A DNA stretch of 64,000 bases, from contig NZ_JAGGPP010000015.1 of assembly GCF_018613755.1 (NCBI RefSeq), positions 1 to 64,000 on the forward strand, given 5' to 3'. Below, piece by piece: positions 1 to 8,165 of the stretch. The stretch's first letter is position 1; each line of letters begins with the position of its first letter. The translations under genes and the position numbers were made by a program. Origin of the DNA: Arthrobacter sp. ISL-72 (GTDB lineage Bacteria > Actinomycetota > Actinomycetes > Actinomycetales > Micrococcaceae). The notes beneath the pieces were generated by a model. The model made no database searches. It was not told where the DNA came from and saw only the letters and a program-made list of their open reading frames with translations.

Positions 1-7
1 TGGACTG

Positions 8-127
8 CTAACCGGGGCCCAACCAGGCGCACTCGAAGCACGCCTGGATACATTCGGCGAGTTTGGCCTTGTCGACGCTGCCAAGGTCCTTCGGATAGGT
101 GTCCAGCATGGACTGTACGTGTGTCAT
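8..127 (-). pseudogene. Truncated four-helix copper-binding protein (DUF326-like) remnant
   Basis: The start is ATG at 127, preceded by a GAGAG-type ribosome-binding site. The 39-residue product matches the N-terminus of small Cys-rich copper-storage proteins of the DUF326 type and carries the typical ACFECA element. Family members are usually above 100 residues with many more Cys motifs. Here the homology stops directly after the first Cys pair and runs into WLGPG and a stop, so the gene has lost its body through a rearrangement. Family assignment rests on a short stretch and is moderately sure. Confidence 0.5.
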
Positions 128-349
128 TGTTCTCTCTCTTCGAATTTCTTGGGTGAATGAACAAGTTTCCGGGTCAGTCCCGCCCGAGGGCGGACCGGGA
201 TGGTTCACGCGGTATTGGAACATGCCCCTGCCGCCGGCGGTCGGGCATACGGGAGGCAGGGCGGGGGGCTTTCCGTGCCGGATGTATCAGGATCTCTGGC
301 CGTGGCCAAGCTGGAGCCGGGGAGTGCATGCGTCCAACACGCGGACGGT

Positions 350-841
350 TTACGTCCGGCTGATGGAGAGTTGGATGACCGTCAGGACCGGCAGGTCCGG
401 GTCCTGTGGCGTGACAGCGAAAAGACCGTCCCCGCCCGGGGAGGACGTGGGAGCACCCGCCGGAGGGGCCGGGGCCACGGTGCGCAGCGGAGCCGGTTCG
501 CTCCTGGGGGCGGGACGAGGCCCGCAGCAGTCATGCTCCCTTGTGTAGTCCCGGGCTGGTGACGCTACGGGAACTGCCGCTGCCGGGGCTGAGAAGGATT
601 CTTCAGCCGTGCTGGTCCGGTCAGCCCTGACGCCGGTCTCCGCTGGCAGGGATGTGCCGGGGGCTGTCAGGTAATCCAGCACAGCAGGCTTTGCCTGTGC
701 CGTAGCCAGGCCATACCGGGCTCCCTGGACATACGAGGCCGCTCCCACCACGAGAACCGCCAAAAGAAACCACGACAAGACGCTTCGCGGTGGCTTGCGC
801 CTGCGAAGCCTCCCCTGTAAACGCGAATACGGCCGGCCCAT
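350..841 (-). CDS. Hypothetical membrane-anchored or secreted protein
   Basis: I do not recognise this 163-residue protein. The ATG at 841 has a good GAGGAAGAG ribosome-binding site; upstream in-frame starts lack one. The N-terminus is Arg-rich (residues 1-20), followed by one hydrophobic segment (about residues 21-45) that could be a membrane anchor or uncleaved signal. The rest is Pro/Ala-rich and low in complexity, with a single CC pair near the middle. Such a tail suggests an extracytoplasmic, disordered region. It may equally be poorly conserved or non-functional. There is no operon partner. Confidence 0.4.
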   Translation of the reverse strand: MGRPYSRLQGRLRRRKPPRSVLSWFLLAVLVVGAASYVQGARYGLATAQAKPAVLDYLTAPGTSLPAETGVRADRTSTAEESFSAPAAAVPVASPARDYTREHDCCGPRPAPRSEPAPLRTVAPAPPAGAPTSSPGGDGLFAVTPQDPDLPVLTVIQLSISRT

Positions 842-1091
842 TGCCTCTTCCTCACGGACGGCACTTTTGACCAGCCTAGCCCGGCACACTGGAACGGACC
901 AGCATTGTGCCTCACTCCTGACGCGGTCCAGGCCGGGCATGAGGGTAATGGTTCAGACGCGCCTGGTGTCGAACTATCGGTGCCATAGGGGAAACGGAAC
1001 GCTCGGGCGACCAGCAAATCATGAGTTGGGTTAGGCCCGGTGCACTGCGAAACTGGTGTTGTTGCCAGCAGCTGCCGTGGCGATCACCATC

Positions 1092-1363
1092 CAGAAGGGC
1101 ACGAAGGCCCTCTTCTCCTGAAGAAGGGCCCGGTTCCCATGCGAGCTTCAGTACTGCCGTCTTTTATACGATCGCCCACTGTCAGCGCGTTCGAGCTTGG
1201 TCCGCTGACGATACGGTTCTATGCGCTCTGCATCGTGGCAGGAATCGTCGTGGGTACCTGGCTGGCGGCCCGCCGCCTCCGGGCCCCGGGCGGCACGACG
1301 CCGCAGGCCCTGGACATCTATCACGTCATCACAGACAACCAGCTGTATTTCGGGTCCGGCAAA
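1092..1363 (+). pseudogene. lgt fragment (relic of a duplicated island)
   Basis: This stretch matches the 5' end of the intact lgt gene at 6984-7949, including its upstream leader (AGGGC/GCCCT hairpin and the spacing to ATG, here at 1139). The translated match runs from the N-terminus to the YHVITDNQLYF region. Relative to the intact copy it lacks 14 codons (42 bases) just before YHVITD, and then breaks off. Directly to the right, sequence from the end of a MutS-like gene begins. It is a non-functional chimera that preserves both borders of a large deletion. Confidence 0.8.
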
Positions 1364-1367
1364 GACC

Positions 1368-1454
1368 CCGTAGCTGGTGCGGGGGGCTCGCCCGGGCGCA
1401 GCCTGAAGGTCCGCCTGCCGTTCTGCTTGTAGGAACAACGCGTCCGGCGGCGCC
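1368..1454 (-). pseudogene. 3'-end fragment of the MutS-like gene
   Basis: The sequence is nearly the same as 16477-16575, the C-terminal coding part of the second MutS-like ATPase, in the same orientation and with an 11-base internal deletion. On the minus strand it still encodes DALFLQAERQAD and RTSYG, both seen in the intact protein. It abuts the lgt fragment, so a single event appears to have removed everything that lies between lgt and mutS in the intact island. Homology stops at about 1454. Confidence 0.8.
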
Positions 1455-1527
1455 AAGCTCGTCCGCAGAGGGAGTACGGACCGCGCAGTATCCGAGCTTC
1501 CCGCCCCCGTCACCTGGCCAGACAGCC

Positions 1528-1566
1528 GCGGAGCCGACGGAAGACTTCCGGCTCCGCTGTTTCTCG
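1528..1566 (+). terminator. Possible intrinsic terminator hairpin
   Basis: GCGGAGCCG and CGGCTCCGC can form a nine-pair stem, with extra GGAA/TTCC pairing inside the loop, followed by TGTTTCTCG. The T-tract is weak. It lies between the chimeric relic and the convergent membrane-protein gene and could end transcription from either side. Confidence 0.35.
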
Positions 1567-1612
1567 TGCTACGAGGACATTGGGGCTGTGCTTTAGGCCG
1601 TCGAGTCGAATG

Positions 1613-2107
1613 TCAGTGGTCTGTCGTCGTGGGGCTTCGCATTCCGCTGTAGGCTGTCACGACTCCGACGAGGAAAATGAGGACGGCGAGGTAGATCAGG
1701 CCGAGGTGTCCAAGCGTCGCCAGACCCCATGGGTAGTGCGCGGGGAGGGCCACGGCGAGCCCGACGACCGGGACGATGACGGCCGTGGCGAAAGCCCAGC
1801 GTTCTCCCCGGCGCACCCCGTACCAGGACAGGCCTGCGACGGCCAGCCCGGTCGCAGCGATGAAGCCGCTGACCGCGATGTGCAGATGGCTGATGTAGTG
1901 ATAAAGCTGGGGGCTGAACGCCTCGATCTCCGCCTTCCCCTTATCGACTTGATCGGGGCCGATGCCCAGTTCGAGGAAGGTGTCCGTGAAATTGAGGATG
2001 AGGAAGATCGCGGCGTACGCCACGAAAGCCAGACCGGCCAGCGTCATGAGAGCAGCTCCCGTCCGGAGGCGGGACTGCTGTCCTTGGGGAGTTTGGATGG
2101 TGGACAT
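1613..2107 (-). CDS. Four-TM membrane protein of the ArsR-rhodanese regulon
   Basis: This 164-residue protein has four hydrophobic helices (about residues 20-40, 75-95, 103-122 and 132-152) and a short polar tail; I do not recognise the family. The ATG at 2107 follows an AAGGGGGTGG ribosome-binding site; a GTG three codons earlier is also possible. Immediately upstream lie two copies of the operator TATTCAAG-N6-CTTGAATA that also flank the ArsR-rhodanese regulator. The gene is therefore probably a third transcription unit of that regulon and may serve sulfur-species transport or membrane protection. Its function is unknown. Confidence 0.6.
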   Translation of the reverse strand: MSTIQTPQGQQSRLRTGAALMTLAGLAFVAYAAIFLILNFTDTFLELGIGPDQVDKGKAEIEAFSPQLYHYISHLHIAVSGFIAATGLAVAGLSWYGVRRGERWAFATAVIVPVVGLAVALPAHYPWGLATLGHLGLIYLAVLIFLVGVVTAYSGMRSPTTTDH

Positions 2108-2125
2108 AGCCACCACCCCCTTTCT

Positions 2126-2147
2126 TATTCAAGTAGGTACTTGAATA
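2126..2147. promoter_or_regulatory. ArsR-rhodanese operator A
   Basis: Perfect inverted repeat TATTCAAG-TAGGTA-CTTGAATA; the symmetry extends to 12 bases per arm (2124-2149). It sits 17 bases upstream of the start codon of the membrane-protein gene, where a bound repressor would block transcription. Confidence 0.7.
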
Positions 2148-2167
2148 AGACACCCGGGACGGGAGGC

Positions 2168-2189
2168 TTGTCAAGAGAACTCTTGAATA
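2168..2189. promoter_or_regulatory. ArsR-rhodanese operator B
   Basis: TTGTCAAG-AGAACT-CTTGAATA, the same 8-6-8 design as operator A with a weaker left arm. It begins 42 bases from operator A, close to four helical turns, so two dimers could bind on one DNA face. Confidence 0.6.
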
Positions 2190-2334
2190 GTAGGTGCAAG
2201 TGGGAAACCGCCAGAAAGGGAGGTGCTCTTCGTGCCCTCGTCGAAGCCGCCAGGGCGGGCAGCGCAGGAACCGGAACGCTGGACCCGCTGGGTTGCCCCT
2301 GCCCTACCGTCAGCCGGGAAACCCTTTTGCGCAT

Positions 2335-3003
2335 TTAGGGGCTGCGTCCCTCTGTGGGGAGGTGCGCGGCGGCCCATTCCGGGAAGCCGTCTTCGAGGCG
2401 TGCGGCTTCAAGGCCGTTGCCGGTCATGATCCGGACCGCGTCGTCGGCGTACACGCAGTAGGGACCGCGGCAGTAGGCCACCACCTCTGCATCTTCGGGA
2501 ATTTCGCCCAGGCGTGACGTCAGGTCGCTTACGGGGATGCTGATGGCGCCGCGGATGTGGCCGGCAGCGTACTCAGGGCCGGGCCGCACGTCGAGCACCA
2601 CCACATTGCCGTCACGGAGCCGGGCTTGGAGAGTGTCCCGCGTGATGGTGCGGAGCTGGCTCCGGTCCCCCACATAGTCGTCGACGATCTGCTGTAGTCC
2701 TGCCACGTGCTCTTCCGCGGACTGGCGCATGGCTCGCCACAGCTCGTGCACCACAGGGCCGGAAAGCGAATAGTAGACACTCGTTCCCTCGCGGCGGGTC
2801 TTGACCAACCCGGAGCGCAGCAGCCGTTGCAGATGCTGGGAGGTATTGGCCACGGTCTGGCCGATCTCGGTTGCGAGTTCCTCGACAGGCCGTTCGCCTT
2901 GGGCGAGGACGTCCACCAGCTCGGCGCGCCTTCCGTTCGACAGCGCCTTCGCCGCCTGGGCGAGTGCGTCGTAGAGCAACTCCTTAGCCGCATGATCTGA
3001 CAT
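2335..3003 (-). CDS. ArsR-family repressor fused to a rhodanese domain
   Basis: A 222-residue regulator. Residues 1-95 are an ArsR winged helix (ELATEIGQTVANTSQHLQRL recognition region). Residues 120-215 are a rhodanese domain with the loop YCRGPYC. The only cysteines in the protein are the two of this loop, so inducer sensing by persulfidation or a disulfide most likely happens in the rhodanese domain rather than at ArsR metal sites. ATG 3003 has a perfect GGAGGTGA ribosome-binding site. It is divergent from the DsrE-OsmC-dioxygenase operon, with two operators between them. It probably senses reactive sulfur species; this is inferred from context. Confidence 0.85.
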   Translation of the reverse strand: MSDHAAKELLYDALAQAAKALSNGRRAELVDVLAQGERPVEELATEIGQTVANTSQHLQRLLRSGLVKTRREGTSVYYSLSGPVVHELWRAMRQSAEEHVAGLQQIVDDYVGDRSQLRTITRDTLQARLRDGNVVVLDVRPGPEYAAGHIRGAISIPVSDLTSRLGEIPEDAEVVAYCRGPYCVYADDAVRIMTGNGLEAARLEDGFPEWAAAHLPTEGRSP

Positions 3004-3025
3004 GCCATCACCTCCACGATCATTA

Positions 3026-3047
3026 TATTCAAGTTTTCTCTTGACAA
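3026..3047. promoter_or_regulatory. ArsR-rhodanese operator C
   Basis: TATTCAAG-TTTTCT-CTTGACAA, 23 bases upstream of the regulator's own start; this indicates autoregulation. It has the same half-sites as operators A, B and D. Confidence 0.65.
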
Positions 3048-3066
3048 TACACTCCTCCAGGGTGTC

Positions 3067-3088
3067 TATTCAAGAAAACCATTGAATA
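3067..3088. promoter_or_regulatory. ArsR-rhodanese operator D
   Basis: TATTCAAG-AAAACC-ATTGAATA, 41 bases from operator C and 39 bases upstream of the DsrE start codon. The C-D pair repeats the A-B spacing and would control both divergent units. Confidence 0.65.
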
Positions 3089-3127
3089 GCACGGTGCTCT
3101 CGCAATCTGCCTACCAGGAGGATCAAG

Positions 3128-3491
3128 ATGGGCAACAAAGCAGTTATCAGCCTGACCACGGGACTTGAAGATTCCGAGAAGGTGACGGTTGCGTTTTGGT
3201 CACGGCGGGAGCGGCCAAAGCGGCCACCCTACCCTGATGTTCCTCACCAAGGAGGCGGTCCGGATCGCAGGCCCGGGCTTCTGGCATGCCATCGCATGCG
3301 ACGGTTGCCCTACCCTGGACGATCTCATGGGGCGGTTTGAGCAGGCCGGTGGCCGTTTCCTGATGTACCCCATCTGTTTCGACGCACACAAGATCGACAA
3401 GGGAAACCTGTTGTCCAACGCTGAACCGGGACGCACCTTTGCCATGTGGAACTGGATCGGCGACGACGGCGCCACCACTTTCAGTTACTGA
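3128..3491 (+). pseudogene. DsrE/DsrF-like protein, two frameshifts
   Basis: First gene of the sulfur operon. It starts at ATG 3128 after AGGAGGATCAAG. The N-terminal frame gives MGNKAVISLTTGLEDSEKV; the C-terminal frame (from about 3232) gives LMFLTKEAVRIAGPGF, CDGCP, PICF and the usual end ATTFSY. Between them two single bases seem to be missing (about 3200 and 3230), and a third frame carries the intervening LVTAGAAKAAT. Restored, it would be about 120 residues, the normal size of small DsrE proteins that carry persulfide on cysteine. The conserved cysteines remain. Whether the indels are genuine or sequence errors is open. Confidence 0.75.
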
Positions 3492-3531
3492 CCGCCGTAC
3501 GAGTTACAGCAGAAGAAAGAAGTTGAGTCAG

Positions 3532-4038
3532 ATGGGAAACAGGACGAAGTCGCGGGTTAACGGCATCAGCGTCGCGGGGTGGGAAGCTTTTCGCGACGAG
3601 GTACGAAAGGACGCCTCGGTGGCCGACAGGCGGCCTGCCGTCACAGCGCGCTGGGTCGGCGGATCACGGTCGCGGGTGGAATTTGAAGGAAAGACCATGC
3701 ACATCGGCGGCAATGAGGACTTCAATGCCATGCAGGCGCTTCTTGCGGCACTGGCCGCGTGCGACGTCGACCTTATCGCACTGCACGCTGCACTGCTCGG
3801 GCTCGAGGTCAAGGACCTGCGCGTCGAAGCCACTGGTCACTTCAACGTCCGGGCGTATCTGGGCCTTGAGGCACCGGGGTCGGGTTACACCGGGATCTCC
3901 TACAAAATCATTCTTAATGCTCCGGGTGCCAGTGACGAACAGATCCGCTTACTGCGCGAGCGCATCGAGCGCTCCTCTCCTGTCGGTGACTCCCTCGGCC
4001 GGTCCATCCCGCTGACGATCGAGTTCAACGCGAACTGA
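3532..4038 (+). CDS. OsmC-family protein
   Basis: A 168-residue OsmC/Ohr-fold protein. The family's first catalytic cysteine is present in LAALAACDVDL (about residue 81). At the position of the second cysteine, normally near CP in the C-terminal half, the sequence reads SSPVGDSLGR, so only one redox cysteine remains. This fits OsmC members that reduce or carry persulfides rather than classical two-Cys peroxidases, but that is an inference. ATG 3532 was chosen because homology starts near there and the upstream part of the open frame overlaps the DsrE gene. It is second in the sulfur operon. Confidence 0.8.
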   Translation: MGNRTKSRVNGISVAGWEAFRDEVRKDASVADRRPAVTARWVGGSRSRVEFEGKTMHIGGNEDFNAMQALLAALAACDVDLIALHAALLGLEVKDLRVEATGHFNVRAYLGLEAPGSGYTGISYKIILNAPGASDEQIRLLRERIERSSPVGDSLGRSIPLTIEFNAN

Positions 4039-4092
4039 CGGCGGTGGCACCGGCGCACACCTCAACAGACCCAAATACAGAGGAGTATCACC

Positions 4093-5463
4093 GTGAACCT
4101 GCATCTGATCCCCATTGTTGATGAGGGGCTGGGCAATTCCACCTACCTCCTGGACTTAGGCGCGGGACTGGCGCTGGCGGTCGATCCGGAGCGGGACGTG
4201 CGCCAAATACGGGCGGAGGCGCGCCGGCTCGGACTGACCATAGCGTTCGCCGCCGAAACACACCTGCACGCCGATTTCATCTCGGGGGTACGTGAACTGG
4301 CAGAAACCGAAGGAGCCACGGTTCTTGCGCCGGAAGCCGGCCCCCGCGGGTTCGCCCCCACCGGGTTGACGGACGGGGACCAGATCCACCTGGGGGCGTA
4401 TACCCTGCAAGCACTCGCGACACCGGGCCATTCGCCCGAGCACCTCTCATACTTGTTGCTCGACGGCGACGAGCTGGCCGGTGTCTTCACCGGCGGGTCC
4501 CTGATGGTAGGAACCGCGGGGCGGACAGACCTGGTCAGCCCGGACCTGACTGTGCCACTGGCCCGTGCCCAGTACCGTTCCCTGCAGCTGCTGATGGAAC
4601 TGCCCGACGAAACCCCGGTGTGGCCCACACACGGTGCCGGGTCCTTCTGCTCCGCCGGCTCACGGGCGGAACGGACGACGACGATCGGCCGGGAACGTGC
4701 CACGAATCCGCTCCTGCAGGTCACCGGCGGGGACGCATTCGTCGAGGCCCTGCTCAGCTCGCTTGGCACCTTCCCGGACTACTTCCTTCGGCTGGCGGAA
4801 GTAAATCTACACGGACCCGCCGCGCTGGCAGACGCCCCGGCTCTGACCCCGCTCTCCCTTGAGCAAGTACTCGAGCTCCAGGACCAGGGCGCCCAGATCG
4901 TGGACACCCGCCGGCCAGCGGACTTCGCTTCCGGCCATATTCCCGGCTCCCTGTCGATCGCACTCCGCCCAGTGTTTGCCACCTGGCTCGGCTGGCTGCT
5001 CGATCCCCGGCAGCCGGTGGTAATCGTGCGCAGTCCAGACCAGGATCCCGAGGACATCGCCTGGGCGGCAGCCAAGGTGGGCTTAGACACGCTCGCCGGA
5101 GAGCTCGACGTCGGCCTTCCTGCCTGGGGTGATGCCAGCAGAACAATGACGTCGTCTTTGATGGGGGCCGGGCGCCTCGTTACGGGCTCCCAAGTCTCCT
5201 CGTCCGTCGTCGATGTACGCCAGGCGGCAGAATTCAGGGCAGGTCACATCTCCAACGCCCGCCATATCGAACTGGGGGGACTCGTGCAACACCTTTCCGA
5301 GTTACCGGCCGGCCCCATTGTCCTGATGTGCCGGCACGGAGAGCGGGCCATGACGGCAGCAAGCATCCTTGAGCGCGCCGGCCGCACCGACGTTGCTGTG
5401 CTGGATGGGGGTGTTACGGACTGGGCGCACGCGGCCAACCGCTCCCTGGAAAGGGGACGATGA
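4093..5463 (+). CDS. Metallo-beta-lactamase-fold persulfide-dioxygenase-like enzyme with two rhodanese domains
   Basis: 456 residues, GTG start after AGAGGAG. Residues 1-215 are a metallo-beta-lactamase fold with the metal motif ETHLHADFISG, then GHSPEH, the arrangement of ETHE1-like glutathione-persulfide dioxygenases. Two rhodanese domains follow. The first (about 265-345) has IVDTRRPADF but no active cysteine. The second (about 370-450) has MCRHGERA with the cysteine. The protein would oxidise low-molecular-weight persulfides to sulfite and pass sulfane sulfur. Its stop overlaps the MFS start by ATGA. It is a central reason for calling this cluster a reactive-sulfur detoxification operon. 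Confidence 0.85.
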   Translation: MNLHLIPIVDEGLGNSTYLLDLGAGLALAVDPERDVRQIRAEARRLGLTIAFAAETHLHADFISGVRELAETEGATVLAPEAGPRGFAPTGLTDGDQIHLGAYTLQALATPGHSPEHLSYLLLDGDELAGVFTGGSLMVGTAGRTDLVSPDLTVPLARAQYRSLQLLMELPDETPVWPTHGAGSFCSAGSRAERTTTIGRERATNPLLQVTGGDAFVEALLSSLGTFPDYFLRLAEVNLHGPAALADAPALTPLSLEQVLELQDQGAQIVDTRRPADFASGHIPGSLSIALRPVFATWLGWLLDPRQPVVIVRSPDQDPEDIAWAAAKVGLDTLAGELDVGLPAWGDASRTMTSSLMGAGRLVTGSQVSSSVVDVRQAAEFRAGHISNARHIELGGLVQHLSELPAGPIVLMCRHGERAMTAASILERAGRTDVAVLDGGVTDWAHAANRSLERGR

Positions 5464-6746
5464 CCCGCCAGCCAAGCCCGCCAGCCCACAGCAAAGGCCC
5501 CGACGGCAAGATCGTCCTGGGCCTTCGGCAGAACCTCGCTCAATTCGTGCTGCTCGTGGCCGTCAACGCACTGGTGGGTGGAACTCTCGGCCAGGAACGG
5601 ACGGTGCTGCCGTTACTGGCAGCACAGGTGTACCACCTTGACCTTTACACCAGCGCCCTGACCTACATCATGGCCTTCGGCCTCGCCAAGGCCGCCACCA
5701 ACTACTTTGCCGGGGCCCTCTCGGACCGGTATGGCCGCAAACCCGTGCTGGTCGCCGGCTGGCTGATCGCCCTGCCCATACCGGTGATGCTGATCCTGGG
5801 ATCGTCGTGGGGCTGGATCGTGGCAGCGAACGTCGTCCTGGGCATCAGCCAGGGCCTGACCTGGTCCACCACAGTGATCATGAAGATGGACCTCGTCGGC
5901 CCGTCACGGCGCGGAATGGCCATGGGCCTGAACGAGGCCGCCGGCTACCTCGGTGTGGCCGGCACCGCCGTGGCCACCGGATACATCGCCGCCACCTACG
6001 GTCTCCGGCCGGGGCCGTTCCTGATGGGCGCCGCCTTCATCTCGGTCGGCCTGGGACTGTCCGTGCTGGCCGTGAAGGAAACCCGTCACCACGCCACGCT
6101 GGAAGCCGCCAGCCACACCAACGCGCGGACTGACGCCTACGCTGAGCTGGGCAACCGGCAGATTTTCACCCTGACCAGCTTCCGGGACAGATCCCTGTCC
6201 TCGATCAGCCAGGCCGGCATGGTCAACAACCTCAACGACGGGCTGGCCTGGGGCCTGTTCCCCATCCTCTTCGCCTCGGGCGGCCTGACGATCGAGAAGA
6301 TCGGCATCCTCGCCGCGGTCTACCCGGCTGTGTGGGGTGTCGGGCAGCTGGTGACCGGGACCCTGTCCGACAGATACGGGCGTAAGCCGCTGATCGTCGC
6401 CGGCATGCTGGTCCAGGCAGTTGCGCTGGCGATGGTCGCCGTCGGCACCGGTTTCGGGACCTGGCTGGTCGCCGCGGTAATGCTCGGGGCCGGGACCGCG
6501 ATGGTCTACCCGGCGCTGCTGGCCGCGGTCGGCGATGTCGCGCACCCGCGCTGGCGGGCCCGGTCTGTAGGAATTTACCGGCTGTGGCGCGACGGCGGAT
6601 TCGCCATCGGCGCACTGCTCTCCGGACTCCTCGCCGACGCCTACGGCATCCCCGCGGCCGTCACCTTCGTCGCCGCCCTCACGGCAGCATCCGGAATCCT
6701 CGTCGCTGTCCGAATGCGCGGCAGGGACCACAAACCAGCCATCTAA
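5460..6746 (+). CDS. MFS transporter of the sulfur operon
   Basis: 428 residues with 12 predicted membrane helices in two halves. Each half carries an MFS loop motif of the type LSDRYGRKP (about residues 82 and 304). It overlaps the upstream dioxygenase gene by four bases, so it is translated with it. Possible cargo is sulfite, thiosulfate or another product of persulfide oxidation; the sequence does not show which. There is no homologue of it elsewhere in the window. Confidence 0.8.
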   Translation: MTRQPSPPAHSKGPDGKIVLGLRQNLAQFVLLVAVNALVGGTLGQERTVLPLLAAQVYHLDLYTSALTYIMAFGLAKAATNYFAGALSDRYGRKPVLVAGWLIALPIPVMLILGSSWGWIVAANVVLGISQGLTWSTTVIMKMDLVGPSRRGMAMGLNEAAGYLGVAGTAVATGYIAATYGLRPGPFLMGAAFISVGLGLSVLAVKETRHHATLEAASHTNARTDAYAELGNRQIFTLTSFRDRSLSSISQAGMVNNLNDGLAWGLFPILFASGGLTIEKIGILAAVYPAVWGVGQLVTGTLSDRYGRKPLIVAGMLVQAVALAMVAVGTGFGTWLVAAVMLGAGTAMVYPALLAAVGDVAHPRWRARSVGIYRLWRDGGFAIGALLSGLLADAYGIPAAVTFVAALTAASGILVAVRMRGRDHKPAI

Positions 6747-6775
6747 GGAAGCAGCGCCGCACGAACCAGGCAGAG

Positions 6776-6827
6776 GCTGCAACATCGACGGGACCCAGCC
6801 AGCCTGGCCAGAGGGGCGCGTTGCAGC
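6776..6827 (+). terminator. Inverted repeat after the sulfur operon
   Basis: GCTGCAAC (6776-6783) and GTTGCAGC (6820-6827) form an eight-pair stem 30 bases downstream of the MFS stop, followed by TTCTCCC. It is a possible but weak terminator. The remaining space up to lgt also holds ACACA-N6-TGTGT near 6886-6901 and nothing else I can name. Confidence 0.3.
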
Positions 6828-6983
6828 TTCTCCCGTCGGAGTCCTCCCAATGAGGCCCGCGGTCCTGAGACACCGGTCCGGTCAACACAGATCATTGTGT
6901 ACCGATCAAGCATCCGCTGCCTTTGCGATTACGATCTAGAAGGGCGTGATGGCCCTCTTCTCCTAAACAAGGGACAGGCTCCC

Positions 6984-7949
6984 ATGCAAACTTCAGTACT
7001 ACCGGATTTCTTTATTCCGTCCCCGACGGTCAGCGCGTTCGAAATCGGGCCGCTGACGATACGGTTCTATGCGCTCTGCATTCTGGCAGGAATCGTCATA
7101 GGCGCCTGGCTGGCGGCCCGCCGCCTCCGGGCCCGGGGCGGCACGACGGCGCAGGCCTTGGACATCATCATGTGGGCGGTTCCGTTCGGCATCATCGGAG
7201 GCAGGCTCTATCACGTCATCACGGACAACCAGCTGTATTTCGGGCCCGGCAAGGACCTCTGGGGGGCGTTGCGGATCTGGGAAGGTGGCCTCGGGATCTG
7301 GGGCGCCGTCGCCCTCGGTCTTGTCGGTGCGGCGATCGGGGCCAAGCGTACCGGTGTCCGCTTGGCAACATTTGCCGACGCCGCCGCGCCTGGTCTGCTC
7401 CTGGCCCAAGGACTGGGCCGCTGGGGCAACTGGTTCAATAATGAGCTGTACGGGGAGCCGACGGACCTGCCATGGAAACTTCAGATCCACAACATGAACT
7501 CCGTCACCGGCCAGGCTGTGACCGCGGCCGATGGCACCCCGGAGATCCTCGGATATTTCCAGCCGACGTTCCTCTATGAGTCACTATGGTGCCTGGCCGC
7601 AGCGACCTTCCTACTGATGTTCCTGGACCGCCGGTACAGGCCCGGGGCCGGCTCCGTGTTCGCCCTCTACATCGTAGCCTACACCGCCGGCCGCTTTGCC
7701 TTCGAGCTGATGCGCTCCGACTATGCCAACACAATCATGGGATTGCGCATAAACACCTGGGTATCCGGCCTGCTGTTCCTTACCGGCTTCGGCCTCTTCC
7801 TGGCCCTGAGATCCCGCCCCCGGTCCGCAGTCATGACGGAAAACACCGGTTCCGGCGGCACCGTTGAAGCCGAGGACGACGGCCGCTCTCCCGAGCAGCA
7901 CCGCGAGGTACCGAACGGAAGAAACGATCGTCACCGGACGCAACAATGA
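6984..7949 (+). CDS. lgt: Prolipoprotein diacylglyceryl transferase
   Basis: A 321-residue membrane enzyme that moves diacylglycerol from phosphatidylglycerol to the lipobox cysteine of prelipoproteins. Seven membrane segments are visible. Diagnostic stretches are GGRLYHVITD, EGGLGIWGA, GRWGNWFNNELYG and GRFAFELMRSDYAN. The last ~45 residues are hydrophilic and variable. ATG 6984 is preferred over the upstream GTG because Lgt homology starts there. Its 5' leader holds an AGGGC/GCCCT hairpin that is kept in the relic at 1092. Lgt is a core enzyme, so a copy next to a fluoride island is probably a second one; no riboswitch precedes it. Confidence 0.92.
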   Translation: MQTSVLPDFFIPSPTVSAFEIGPLTIRFYALCILAGIVIGAWLAARRLRARGGTTAQALDIIMWAVPFGIIGGRLYHVITDNQLYFGPGKDLWGALRIWEGGLGIWGAVALGLVGAAIGAKRTGVRLATFADAAAPGLLLAQGLGRWGNWFNNELYGEPTDLPWKLQIHNMNSVTGQAVTAADGTPEILGYFQPTFLYESLWCLAAATFLLMFLDRRYRPGAGSVFALYIVAYTAGRFAFELMRSDYANTIMGLRINTWVSGLLFLTGFGLFLALRSRPRSAVMTENTGSGGTVEAEDDGRSPEQHREVPNGRNDRHRTQQ

Positions 7950-8068
7950 CCCCGCAGCTATTGCCACGAACCACCTCCTCGTTCGGCGGCCGGGCACTTC
8001 GGCCAGGACCGCCAAAATGCCCCTGAGAGGACTGCCGCGGCCGGTCGGGCAGGTCTACCCTTGGTATC

Positions 8069-8164
8069 ACGGTGATGGATCCCACCGGGACCGGCTGACG
8101 CCCGGTCCGCACTGCCAATTTGGCTGATGGTTCCTGCCCCGACTGTGAAGGGCAGGAGATTCGT
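8069..8164 (+). promoter_or_regulatory. Fluoride riboswitch 1
   Basis: The leader carries the conserved elements of the crcB-motif aptamer: GGTGATGG at 8071, a GC-rich stem with GACCG/CGGTC pairing, and GGCTGATGGTTCCTGCC at 8122. The expression platform is the hairpin CCTGCCC (8134-8140) with GGGCAGG (8150-8156). Its 3' arm contains the AGGAG ribosome-binding site of the downstream gene, so without fluoride the site would be sequestered and ligand binding should free it. Control is thus probably translational. Confidence 0.9.
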
Positions 8165-8165
8165 T

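Noticed and set aside
6937-6983. Hairpin in the lgt leader as a fifth riboswitch
   Set aside because: Only a five-pair AGGGC/GCCCT stem; none of the fluoride aptamer's conserved bases are present.
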